From contig NZ_LQZT01000008.1 of NCBI RefSeq assembly GCF_001703635.1, forward strand, positions 1 to 64,000: a stretch of 64,000 nucleotides of DNA. Reading direction: 5' to 3'. The notes beneath the pieces were generated by a model that saw only the letters and a program-made list of their open reading frames with translations, made no database searches and was not told the origin of the DNA. A program made the translations under genes and the position numbers. Position 1 is the stretch's first letter, and the number at the start of each line of letters is the position of its first letter. The DNA is from Parahoeflea olei (GTDB lineage Bacteria; Pseudomonadota; Alphaproteobacteria; Rhizobiales; Rhizobiaceae). Positions 55,460 through 64,000 of the stretch are shown here, in pieces.

Positions 55460-56341
55460 CTAGCGGGTCGGAACCGGCACGTCGCCGCGGTAGTCGTAGA
55501 AGCCACGACCGGACTTGCGGCCGAGCCAGCCGGCCTCGACATATTTGACGAGCAGCGGGCAGGGCCGGTACTTGGAATCGGCAAGCCCGTCATGCAGCAC
55601 CTGCATGATCGAAAGGCAGGTGTCGAGCCCGATGAAATCGGCGAGCTGCAGCGGTCCCATCGGGTGATTGGCGCCAAGCTTCATGGCGGTGTCGATCGCC
55701 TCGACGGTGCCAACGCCCTCATAGAGCGTGTAGATCGCCTCGTTGATCATCGGCAGCAGGATGCGGTTGACGATGAAGGCGGGGAAGTCTTCCGTCACGG
55801 TGATGGTCTTGTCGAGGGATTCGACAAAGCCGCGCGCGGCCTGGAAGGTCTGGTCCTCGGTGGCGATGCCGCGCACCAGCTCGACCAGCTTCATCACCGG
55901 CACGGGGTTCATGAAATGAATGCCGATGAAGCGCTCGGGCCGGTCGGTGGCCGAGGCCAGCCGGGTGATCGACAGCGACGAGGTGTTGGTCGCAAGGATC
56001 GCCTCGGGATTGAGCACCGGGCAGAGCTGCTGGTAGATCTTGCGCTTGACCGTCTCGTCTTCGGTGGCGGCCTCGATGGCGAGGTCCATGGTCGCCAGAT
56101 TGCTCATGTCGGGGGCAAAGCGAATGCGGGCCAGGGCGGCTTCGCGCTCGGCCTCGGTGGTCTTGCCCGAGTGAACCTGCCGGGCGAGGTTGCCGCTGAT
56201 TGTGGCGAGCATGGCCTGAAGCGAGTCTGCGGACACATCATGAACATAGACATCGTAGCCCGCCATGGCGCACACATGTGCGATCCCGCCGCCCATCTGT
56301 CCCGCGCCGATGATGCCGACACTCTTGATCTGGTTGCCCAT
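55460..56341 (-). CDS. 3-hydroxybutyryl-CoA dehydrogenase
   Basis: 293-residue NAD-dependent 3-hydroxyacyl-CoA dehydrogenase. The Rossmann motif is GAGQMGGGIA near residues 11-20. The catalytic His is in GIHFMNPVPVMKLVE near 139-153. It uses acetoacetyl-CoA/3-hydroxybutyryl-CoA in fatty-acid or polyhydroxybutyrate metabolism. It follows etfB-etfA on the same strand with a 129-bp gap. This is a common rhizobial cluster. Confidence 0.94.
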   Translation of the reverse strand: MGNQIKSVGIIGAGQMGGGIAHVCAMAGYDVYVHDVSADSLQAMLATISGNLARQVHSGKTTEAEREAALARIRFAPDMSNLATMDLAIEAATEDETVKRKIYQQLCPVLNPEAILATNTSSLSITRLASATDRPERFIGIHFMNPVPVMKLVELVRGIATEDQTFQAARGFVESLDKTITVTEDFPAFIVNRILLPMINEAIYTLYEGVGTVEAIDTAMKLGANHPMGPLQLADFIGLDTCLSIMQVLHDGLADSKYRPCPLLVKYVEAGWLGRKSGRGFYDYRGDVPVPTR

Positions 56342-56470
56342 TGGTCCTGCCTGACTGATTGAAAGGATGCCGGAAAGGCTTTTCTGCGCGCCCGTTCGGC
56401 CCTTGAACCTAAATGGCCGGGATGGAGACGTCCAGCCCGGCCATTGATCTTGCCGTCAAATTGTGGCCGC

Positions 56471-57400
<930 letters not shown>

Positions 57401-57423
57401 GATGTGTTCTCCCTGTCCCGCGC

Positions 57424-58173
57424 TTACAGCACGCCTGCTTCGTTCTTGAGCTTGTCGACCAGTTCGGCGACGGAGCCGACCTTGACGCCGGCCTTGCGGC
57501 CGCCCGGTTCCTCGGTCTTGATGACCTCCAGGCGCGGGCTGATGTCGACGCCGTAATCGGCAGCGGTTTTCTTGTCGAGCGGCTTCTTCTTGGCCTTCAT
57601 GATGTTGGGCAGCGACGCATACCGCGGCTCGTTGAGGCGCAGGTCGGTGGTCACGATCGCCGGCAGCTTGACCGAAATGGTCTGCAGGCCGCCATCGACT
57701 TCACGGGTGACATTGGCCGAGCCGTCGCCGATCTCGACCTTGGAGGCGAAGGTGGCCTGGCCCCAGCCGAGCAGGGCCGAGAGCATCTGGCCAGTCTGGT
57801 TGGCGTCGTCGTCGATCGCCTGCTTGCCCAGGATCACCAGGTCGGGGTTTTCCTCGCCGACCACGGCCTTGAGGATCTTGGCGACGGCCAGCGGTTCGAC
57901 CACGCCGTCGGCTTCGACCAGGATCGCGCGGTCGGCGCCCATGGCGAGTGCCGTGCGCAGGGTTTCTTCGGATTTGGCGGCACCGATGGAGACCGCGATC
58001 ACTTCCTCGGCCTTGCCGGCTTCCTTGAGGCGCAGCGCTTCCTCGACCGCGATTTCGTCAAACGGATTCATCGACATCTTCACATTGGCGAGATCGACGC
58101 CGCTTCCATCTGGCTTGACCCGGATCTTGACGTTGTAGTCAACGACCCGCTTGACCGGCACGAGAATTTTCAT
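57424..58173 (-). CDS. etfB: Electron transfer flavoprotein subunit beta
   Basis: 249-residue EtfB. It starts [19 protein letters not shown]. The AMP/FAD region includes [14 protein letters not shown] near residues 117-130 and [12 protein letters not shown] near 155-166. A GAGGAAGG ribosome site precedes it. It is the first gene of etfB-etfA, probably extending to the dehydrogenase and DUF4442 genes. A possible promoter is at 58302-58329. Confidence 0.97.
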   Translation of the reverse strand: MKILVPVKRVVDYNVKIRVKPDGSGVDLANVKMSMNPFDEIAVEEALRLKEAGKAEEVIAVSIGAAKSEETLRTALAMGADRAILVEADGVVEPLAVAKILKAVVGEENPDLVILGKQAIDDDANQTGQMLSALLGWGQATFASKVEIGDGSANVTREVDGGLQTISVKLPAIVTTDLRLNEPRYASLPNIMKAKKKPLDKKTAADYGVDISPRLEVIKTEEPGGRKAGVKVGSVAELVDKLKNEAGVL

Positions 58174-58301
58174 CGGTTTGCCTTCCTCACTTTAGCTTGG
58201 ACTTTCGGTCTCCGGCGCTCCCTGCCGGTATGTCCCGGACCGGCAGAGATTGATCCGGATCTTGCCTGCGGAGCCGCCAGCCGGATAGCCGATTGGCGAC
58301 A

Positions 58302-58329
58302 TGGATACGCGAATTTTCTCCAATTTCAA
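58302..58329 (-). promoter_or_regulatory. Possible promoter of etfBA
   Basis: On the minus strand TTGAAA (58329-58324) and TATCCA (58307-58302) are 16 bp apart in the 232-bp region upstream of etfB. The -10 match is moderate and the leader would be about 125 nt. Confidence 0.35.
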
Positions 58330-58405
58330 TTGTGGCTGCCCAGGAGAATTTTGCAATGCGGAATAAAAGAGCTTTAAAGCCGCGTCAAATCAAGACTGCC
58401 CCGCG

Positions 58406-59185
58406 TCAGCGCCCCCATCGTGGTGGAGGCGCCGCGGGCGTGGGCTTCCCGGACCCTGCCGATGGCGTCTCGTGGATCACGGCCTTGGGTGTGTCGATCA
58501 CCCTGTCGAACAGTGGCACGCCGGGACGGCGCAAGAACAGCACCAGGACTGCGCCGGCGACGATGCCGCCGATATGCGCGCCCCAGGAAACCTCGCCATC
58601 GAGATCGGCGACCACCATGAAGAACTGGAGCGCGATCCAGAACAGCAGCGGTATGAAGGCCGGCAGCGGCAACGGAATGCGGCCGAGCACCAGCACCCAG
58701 ACCCTGACCCGCGGATGCAGCATCAGATAGGCGGCGACGACGCCCGCGACCGCGCCGGAGGCTCCGATCAGCGGGCCGTCGGACTCAGGCAGGAGAAGAC
58801 CGTGCGCAAAGGCGCCGGCCACCGCGCACAGGACATAGAAGATCAGGAAGCGGATATGCCCCATGGCGTCTTCGACATTGTCGCCGAACACCCACAGGAA
58901 CAGCATGTTCGATCCCAGATGGATCCAGTTGGCGTGCAGGAAGCTGTAGGTGACGTAGGTGGCGTCCTCCGGCACCAGGACGAGGGACGCGGGCAGTTCG
59001 GCGAAGTCATGGACCACCGATGGGATGAAGCCCAGCCCCAGGATGACATTGGCGGTGAATTCGCTGTCGTCGCCGGCAAGGCCCGTGAACAGCCAGACGA
59101 TCACGTTGAGCGCGATCAGCGACCAGGTCACCCATTGCAGCCTGATGTGTTTGAGATCGTTGGCATCGTGCAGCGGAATGAACAT
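58406..59185 (-). CDS. Rhomboid family intramembrane serine protease
   Basis: 259-residue protein with six or seven helices. The catalytic Ser is in GASGAVAGV near residues 138-146 and the His in WGAHIGGIVAG near 200-210. An Asn/His pair is seen in HANWIHLGSNMLFLW near 89-103. It cleaves membrane-spanning substrates. It follows the adenosyltransferase gene by 51 bp. Confidence 0.93.
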   Translation of the reverse strand: MFIPLHDANDLKHIRLQWVTWSLIALNVIVWLFTGLAGDDSEFTANVILGLGFIPSVVHDFAELPASLVLVPEDATYVTYSFLHANWIHLGSNMLFLWVFGDNVEDAMGHIRFLIFYVLCAVAGAFAHGLLLPESDGPLIGASGAVAGVVAAYLMLHPRVRVWVLVLGRIPLPLPAFIPLLFWIALQFFMVVADLDGEVSWGAHIGGIVAGAVLVLFLRRPGVPLFDRVIDTPKAVIHETPSAGSGKPTPAAPPPRWGR

Positions 59186-59236
59186 CGGGGCATGTCCCTC
59201 AAGCGATCACGGGGCGCGGCCCGCAGGCGGGCGAAC

Positions 59237-59815
59237 CTAGCGGTTTTTCCCGGGAATCCAAAGCACGTCGGCACGACCCTTGTCATTGACCCAGCGGGCG
59301 GCGACGAAGAAGAAGTCGGACAGCCGGTTGATGAAGCGGATCGCGGCGGGGCTCACGGTCTCGCCCTCGCCGTCGGCGAGTTCGACCATCAGGCGCTCGG
59401 CGCGGCGCGCAACCGTTCGGGCGAGATGCAGATAGGCCGCCGCTTCGGTGCCGCCGGGCAGGACGAAGGAGGCGAGTGGCTCGAGATCGGCATTGAGCGC
59501 ATCGATGTCGGTTTCGATCCGGGTCACCTGCGCGTCGACGATGCGCAACGGCTCATAGCCCGGCGTTTCGGCGTCTTCCGGGGTGGCGAGATCGGCGCCG
59601 AGATCGACGCAGTCGTTCTGAATCCGCATCAGCATGGCGTCGAGCACGGGCATGGAACCGGTGTGCAGCCGCACCAGGCCGATCACCGCATTGGTTTCGT
59701 CCACCGTGCCATAGGCCTCGACGCGGGGATCGTATTTCGGCCGTCGCCTGCCCGACACCAGGCCCGTGGTGCCGTCATCGCCGGTTCGGGTGTAGATCTT
59801 GTTGAGTTTGACCAT
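59237..59815 (-). CDS. PduO-type cob(I)alamin adenosyltransferase
   Basis: 192-residue ATP:corrinoid adenosyltransferase. The ATP-binding N-terminus is YTRTGDDGTTGLV near residues 8-20. RVEAYGTVDETNAVIGL near 31-47 and FVLPGGTEAAAYLHLARTVARRAER near 117-141, split here, are typical. It makes adenosylcobalamin, which fits the aerobic cobST genes in the same window. It lies upstream of the rhomboid gene. Confidence 0.94.
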   Translation of the reverse strand: MVKLNKIYTRTGDDGTTGLVSGRRRPKYDPRVEAYGTVDETNAVIGLVRLHTGSMPVLDAMLMRIQNDCVDLGADLATPEDAETPGYEPLRIVDAQVTRIETDIDALNADLEPLASFVLPGGTEAAAYLHLARTVARRAERLMVELADGEGETVSPAAIRFINRLSDFFFVAARWVNDKGRADVLWIPGKNR

Positions 59816-59890
59816 TGCGCATGCCTTTGACGTAGGGGGTCTGCTGGCGGGGGGAATCCGCGTGTTCGCGACCGGTTTCGGGCGACCTGC

Positions 59891-60088
59891 TCAGCGGCCG
59901 CCGCCGGTCAGCCACAAGGTGATGACGATCAGCACCACGGCGACGAATTGCAGCGCCACGCGGGCCTGCATCAGCTTGTTGGAGAGATTGCCCGATCCGC
60001 CGCGGGCCATGTTGACCAGGCCGCGCACCAGAACGGCTGCCACGGACAGCATGACGATGACGGTGAGGGCGTAGGTGAAGGATGACAT
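59891..60088 (-). CDS. HIG1-type twin-transmembrane protein
   Basis: 65-residue protein with two helices (about residues 4-26 and 41-61) joined by a loop ARGGSGNLSNKLMQARV. It resembles the HIG1/hypoxia-induced family, whose relatives associate with cytochrome oxidase. Its role here is not shown. It precedes the adenosyltransferase gene by 75 bp on the same strand. Confidence 0.82.
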   Translation of the reverse strand: MSSFTYALTVIVMLSVAAVLVRGLVNMARGGSGNLSNKLMQARVALQFVAVVLIVITLWLTGGGR

Positions 60089-60181
60089 GGAGCGGTTTCC
60101 TTGCAGTGTCTGAAGGGGGGAACATAAGCGCTTTGCCGCGCAAGTCCATCGCGCTGCATGCGCGACGTTGACCCTGGCGGG

Positions 60182-61024
60182 TCAGGTGCGTTTGGCGAGC
60201 CACGGATAGAACAGCCGCGCGGGCAGCAGTCGGCGCGCGAAGACGCCGAGCTTTGCCTCCCGTGTTACCGGGTAATGATAGCGCGGCCGGCTTGCGGTCA
60301 GGGCATGGACCAGTGCCTGGTACACGGCGTCGGCTCCGAGCTTGCCGCTGTCGGCGGCTTCCTCGCGCTCGAGCCTGCGCAACTGGTCGCGGTAATCGCG
60401 GGCGTGGACGGAGCCGTCGATATCGATGGTGTCGAGAAAGCGCTTGAGTGCATTGGCCCGGAACCGGCTCTTGATCGCGCCCGGCTCGATCAGGCTGACA
60501 TGAATGCCCGAGCCCTCGAGTTCCATTGCGAGCGTGACCGAATAGCCTTCGAGCGCGTGCTTGGAGGCATTGTAGGCGCCGCGGAAGCGCAACGGAACCA
60601 GCCCGAGGATCGAGGAGCATTGGACGATGCGGCCGTGCCCCTGGGCGCGCATCACCGGAATGACCTTGCGCGTGAGATCGTGATAGCCGAAGAAATTGGT
60701 GTCGAACTGGGCCCTAAGCGCATCGGAGGGCAGGTCTTCGATGGCACCGACCTGGCCGTAGCCGCCATTGTTGAAGAGCGCGTCGCAGCGCCCGGCCGTG
60801 ACCGCCATGGCCTGCGCGAAGAAGGCGTCGATGCTGGCCGGGTCGGCATAATCGAGAACAAACGCCGCGATGCCGGCGGCGCGCAGCGCCGCGATATCGG
60901 CTTCGGTGCGTGCCGAAGCCACCACCAGCCAGCCGTCGGCCTTGAGCGCGCGGGCGCAAAAGGCGCCGATTCCGCTCGAGCAGCCAGTGATCAGGATGGA
61001 TTTTGTCCGGTCAGAATCGGTCAT
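60182..61024 (-). CDS. SDR family oxidoreductase
   Basis: 280-residue classical short-chain dehydrogenase. The cofactor motif is TGCSSGIGAFCARAL near residues 13-27. NNGGYGQ is near 86-92. The catalytic Tyr-x3-Lys is YNASKHAL near 151-158, and a Ser precedes it in QCSSILG. The substrate is unknown; 17-beta-hydroxysteroid-like and acyl substrates are common for this type. It is divergent from the BrkB-like gene. Confidence 0.9.
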   Translation of the reverse strand: MTDSDRTKSILITGCSSGIGAFCARALKADGWLVVASARTEADIAALRAAGIAAFVLDYADPASIDAFFAQAMAVTAGRCDALFNNGGYGQVGAIEDLPSDALRAQFDTNFFGYHDLTRKVIPVMRAQGHGRIVQCSSILGLVPLRFRGAYNASKHALEGYSVTLAMELEGSGIHVSLIEPGAIKSRFRANALKRFLDTIDIDGSVHARDYRDQLRRLEREEAADSGKLGADAVYQALVHALTASRPRYHYPVTREAKLGVFARRLLPARLFYPWLAKRT

Positions 61025-61122
61025 TGTCTGGTTTGCCCTGTTCCCGAAGCGGCTGAAATCCCATAATCAGACACGGCTGACAATGGCGGAGCGCCTTGCC
61101 ACGGCCTGCGAAGGAGTGATCA

Positions 61123-61989
61123 TTGAAACGTGTGCGCATGGTCATCATGGATGCCGCGACCCATTTCAACAACGATGATGGCTGGGCGATGGCCAGTCAC
61201 GTCGCGCTGTCGGTGCTGATGGCGCTGTTTCCGTTCATGATCTTCGGAACGGCGCTGGCGAGCTTCCTCGGCGCCGAAGCCTATGCGGACACCGCATCGC
61301 ACCTGATTTTCGACACCTGGCCCGACACCATCGCCGCGCCGATCTCGCGGGAGGTGGTCCAGGTGCTCACAGTCGAGCGCGGCGGATTGCTGACCGTCTC
61401 CGTGGTGGCCGCGGCGTTCTTCTCGACCAACGGCGTGGAGGCGCTTCGGGTCTCGCTGAACCGGGCCTACCGGGTCACCGAGAGCCGGGCCTGGTACGCC
61501 ACCCGCGCCCAGAGCCTGGGGTTCGTGGTGATTGCGGTGATGGTGATCATGTCGATCAGCTTCCTCCTGGTGCTGGCGCCGCTGGTGCTCAAGCTGGCGC
61601 GCCAATTCGCCCCCTGGATGGAGACGATGATCACCGCGGTCGACAACTGGCGCATCCTGGTGGCGGCCACGGTGCTGATCATCGGCCTGGTGTTCGCGCA
61701 TCTGTGGCTGCCCGACGGCGACCGCCGGCTGATCGACGTGCTGCCGGGCGTTGGCCTGACGGTGCTCGCCTGGATGGCGGGCGCGCTGGCCTTCGCGCGC
61801 TACCTGCAGGAATTCGCCACCTATGTGTCGACCTATGCAGGCCTCGCCTCGATCATGATCGCGCTGGTGTTCCTCTACATCATTGCCGCGATCTTCATCC
61901 TGGGCGCCGAAATCAACGCGGCGATCCTCAAGGCCAAGGACCGCGCCAAGAGGGAACAGGAGGCGAGCGCAGGAGCAGTGGGCGATTAG
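61123..61989 (+). CDS. YihY/BrkB family membrane protein
   Basis: 288-residue protein with six hydrophobic helices, matching the YihY/virulence factor BrkB family. FFSTNGVEALRVSLNRAYRV near residues 99-118 is the hallmark. A TTG start follows GGAGTGATCA. The family has been called ribonuclease BN in error. The likely role is membrane transport, but no substrate is established. Confidence 0.9.
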   Translation: MKRVRMVIMDAATHFNNDDGWAMASHVALSVLMALFPFMIFGTALASFLGAEAYADTASHLIFDTWPDTIAAPISREVVQVLTVERGGLLTVSVVAAAFFSTNGVEALRVSLNRAYRVTESRAWYATRAQSLGFVVIAVMVIMSISFLLVLAPLVLKLARQFAPWMETMITAVDNWRILVAATVLIIGLVFAHLWLPDGDRRLIDVLPGVGLTVLAWMAGALAFARYLQEFATYVSTYAGLASIMIALVFLYIIAAIFILGAEINAAILKAKDRAKREQEASAGAVGD

Positions 61990-62025
61990 GAGGCAAACAC
62001 CGCCGGACACCGGCCGACCTGGATC

Positions 62026-62952
62026 CTAGCTCTCCATGCCCGCTTCTTGCGTCGCCAGCGCGATCACGTCGGAAGGCGAAAGCCCGCTGGCGCGCAAGGC
62101 CGCGATCGACGTGGCGCCTTCGCTTTTGGAGAGCTTGCGCCCCTGCGGATCGCGGACAAGCCCATGATGGCGGTAGCGCGGCGTCGGCAGGCCGAGCAGG
62201 TGTTGCAGCAACCGGTGCACGGCGGTCGCGGTAAACAGGTCCTGCCCGCGGATGACATCGGTGATGGCCTGCACTGCGTCATCGACCGTTACCGCCAGGT
62301 GATAGCTGGTGGGCACGTCGCGGCGCGCAAGCACCACATCGCCCCAGGCGCCCGGGTCGGCGAGGATGGTGCCGGTTTCGCCGTCCGGACCGGTGCCGTG
62401 TTCTGTCCATGACAAGGGGTCGGGCAGGCCACGAAGCGCGGCTTCCATGTCCAGCCGCCAGGTGTGCGGCTCGCCCGCGGCGATGCGGCGCCGGCGCTCG
62501 GCCGCGGAGAGGCCGCGGTCGTTGCCCGGGTAGTGCGGTGCGCCGTCGGGATCGCGCGGCCAGGACGCGCCGGTGGCTTCCGCTTCGGCCACCTTGCGCG
62601 CGGTTTCGGCGCGGCTCATGAAGGCCGGATAGACGAGGCCAAGTTTCTTGAGCTCCGAAAGCGCTGCTTCGTAGTCCGGAAATTGTTCCGACTGCCGGCG
62701 CACGGGCGTGACCCAGTCGAGGCCGAGCCAGGCGAGGTCTTCCGCAATCGCCGCCTCGAATTCGGGCCGCGCGCGGGTGGTGTCGATATCCTCGATCCGG
62801 AGCAGGAAGGTGCCGCCCCGCGCGCGAGCAAAGCGCCAGTTGACGAGGGCGGAGCGGGCATGCCCGAGATGCAGGAGCCCGTTCGGGCTCGGGGCGAAAC
62901 GGACCGTCGGGGGAGGCGTTGCGGTGTTGGCTGCGGCTGTGGCGTCTGGCAT
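62026..62952 (-). CDS. gluQRS: Glutamyl-Q tRNA(Asp) synthetase
   Basis: 308-residue truncated GluRS paralogue that attaches Glu to queuosine-34 of tRNA(Asp). The HIGH-type motif is HLGHA near residues 28-32 and the KMSKS-type is KLSKS near 273-277. No anticodon-binding domain is present. No Cys occurs anywhere in the protein, so the zinc-binding site of E. coli YadB is missing. The ATG at 62952 follows GAAGAAG; one 5 codons upstream is also possible. Together with the queuosine-precursor transporter it supports active queuosine salvage. Confidence 0.93.
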   Translation of the reverse strand: MPDATAAANTATPPPTVRFAPSPNGLLHLGHARSALVNWRFARARGGTFLLRIEDIDTTRARPEFEAAIAEDLAWLGLDWVTPVRRQSEQFPDYEAALSELKKLGLVYPAFMSRAETARKVAEAEATGASWPRDPDGAPHYPGNDRGLSAAERRRRIAAGEPHTWRLDMEAALRGLPDPLSWTEHGTGPDGETGTILADPGAWGDVVLARRDVPTSYHLAVTVDDAVQAITDVIRGQDLFTATAVHRLLQHLLGLPTPRYRHHGLVRDPQGRKLSKSEGATSIAALRASGLSPSDVIALATQEAGMES

Positions 62953-63035
62953 GGTGCTTCTTCTCATCTTTTGTCCATCCCGTCACGGGGACCCCGGCGA
63001 TCGGGGAGGGCAATTTGCAAGCAGGAGCCAGCATC

Positions 63036-63683
63036 ATGCGCCGGATCGACAGCGCCGAGGATATCGCGGAAGGCCTTGTGGCGCTCGCCGGGCGCGATCC
63101 GCGTCTGGCGCGGGTGATTCCGCTTGCCGGCCCGGTTCCGCTCCGGCGCAAGCCGCCCGGCTATGCGGCGCTCGCCGAAATCATCCTGTCGCAGATGGTC
63201 TCGAAGGCGAGCGCCAATGCGCTGTGGCGCAGGCTGGAACTGGCGGCCGGAGAGATCAGCCCGGCGACGGTGACCGGATTGTCCGCCGAGGCGCTGCGTG
63301 CGGCCGGGCTGTCGCGGGCCAAGGCCGAAACCCTGCAGCGCGTGGGAAATGCGGTGCTGTCGGGCGACCTCGATCTCGATGATCTGTGCGGACTCGACGG
63401 GCGCGAGGCGATCGCGACCCTGACGGCGATCAAGGGCCTGGGGCCCTGGACCGCGGAAGTCTATCTGCTGTTCTGCGCGGGCCATCCGGATGTGTTTCCC
63501 GCGGGCGACGTGGCGCTGCAAAGCGCTGCCGCCCATGCACTGGGGCTCGAAAGTCGGCCGCGGCCCGGACAACTGGCCGAGGTGGCGCTGCAATGGAGCC
63601 CCTGGCGCGGGGTCGCGGCGCGGCTGCTCTGGGCCTATTACGCACAGGCGATGCGGCGCGACGCGCTGCCGCTCAATGGCTGA
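63036..63683 (+). CDS. DNA-3-methyladenine glycosylase II (AlkA-like HhH-GPD)
   Basis: 215-residue base-excision glycosylase. The helix-hairpin-helix is IKGLGPWTAEVYLLF near residues 133-147. The catalytic Asp is in FPAGDVALQ (Asp158). QMVSKASANALWRRL near residues 54-68 is typical of the AlkA group. It lacks the N-terminal AlkA domain and a transcriptional module. An AGGAG site lies before the ATG at 63036. It removes alkylated bases. It is divergent from gluQRS. Confidence 0.9.
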   Translation: MRRIDSAEDIAEGLVALAGRDPRLARVIPLAGPVPLRRKPPGYAALAEIILSQMVSKASANALWRRLELAAGEISPATVTGLSAEALRAAGLSRAKAETLQRVGNAVLSGDLDLDDLCGLDGREAIATLTAIKGLGPWTAEVYLLFCAGHPDVFPAGDVALQSAAAHALGLESRPRPGQLAEVALQWSPWRGVAARLLWAYYAQAMRRDALPLNG

Positions 63684-63820
63684 GCAACCGTGGCCGTGGT
63701 CCGCGCAGCCCGTGATCGGGCGCGAAACGACAATTGAAAGGCAGGTGCTTCACAATCCTGTCACGACCTGCCTAATATGGTGGCTGCAGATGCCGAATCG
63801 CTATCGCTCAGGAGAGCCGC

Positions 63821-64000
63821 TTGACGATTTATGTATCCCCGCAGTCCCTGCCAGCGCTCGTTCTGAATGCTGATTACAGGCCGTTGAGTTACTATCCGCT
63901 GTCGCTGTGGTCGTGGCAGGATGCCGTCAAGGCCGTGTTTCTCGACCGGGTGCAGATCGTTGCGGAGTATGATCACGCGGTCTCTTCCCCGACATTCTCG
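63821..64000 (+). CDS. HNH endonuclease family protein (3' truncated by window edge)
   Basis: 60 codons open to the window end, starting at TTG after AGGAGAG. The N-terminus reads TIYVSPQSLPALVLNADYRP-like text, then SYYPLSLWSWQDAVKAVFLDRV. This matches the N-terminal part of a conserved rhizobial HNH endonuclease. The HNH motif itself is beyond the window. The function is likely DNA cleavage or repair, but not settled. Confidence 0.75.
   Translation, partial: MTIYVSPQSLPALVLNADYRPLSYYPLSLWSWQDAVKAVFLDRVQIVAEYDHAVSSPTFS

Overview
The window is one high-GC stretch of chromosome from an alphaproteobacterium. The order of the core genes points to the Hyphomicrobiales, most likely the Rhizobiaceae and perhaps a Hoeflea-like marine genus. 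The ordering used is aroK-aroB-corC, bolA, J-domain gene, cobS-cobT, rpmB; then gloB, methyltransferase, hisC, tyrC, plsC, ftsX/ftsE, hpt, cpdR; then lysA, lptM, argH/tlpA; then etfA/etfB and the adenosyltransferase. The genus is an inference. There are no rRNA genes, insertion sequences, phage genes or CRISPR arrays.

The left 11 kb is the accessory part. It opens with the end of a UxaA/SuyB-family lyase followed by two dehydrogenases that match a sulfolactate-degradation set (suyB-slcC-comC). Convergent to these is a TRAP transporter operon (dctP, dctQ, dctM) with a flavin monooxygenase gene inserted between dctP and dctQ. Divergent from that is a form-II-like coxSLM molybdenum hydroxylase operon.

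From 11 to 24 kb comes a mixed block: a nitrilase-fold protein that lacks its catalytic cysteine, dxr, a beta-hydroxyacid dehydrogenase, SapC, an MFS transporter, tRNA-Arg(CCT), an M20 amidohydrolase, a D,D-carboxypeptidase with a CobW-type metallochaperone, an L,D-transpeptidase with TusA, accA and xerD.

From 24 to 43 kb are the shikimate genes aroK-aroB with a CorC-type protein, bolA, a J-domain protein, the CobS and CobT cobaltochelatase subunits, and a queuosine-precursor transporter. A short preQ1-I-like riboswitch appears to sit on the transporter start codon. After it come rpmB, transport and glyoxalase genes, hisC, tyrC and plsC.

From 43 to 64 kb are cell-division and envelope genes (ftsE, ftsX, ydcF, TIGR02302 protein), hpt and the CtrA-pathway regulator cpdR. 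A perfect TTAA-N7-TTAA motif lies upstream of ftsE. Then come lysA-lptM-argH, tlpA, a DUF2892 gene with a palindrome inside its promoter, a fatty-acid/electron-transfer block (hbd, etfA, etfB), rhomboid, PduO-type adenosyltransferase, gluQRS, an AlkA-like glycosylase and a truncated HNH gene at the right edge.
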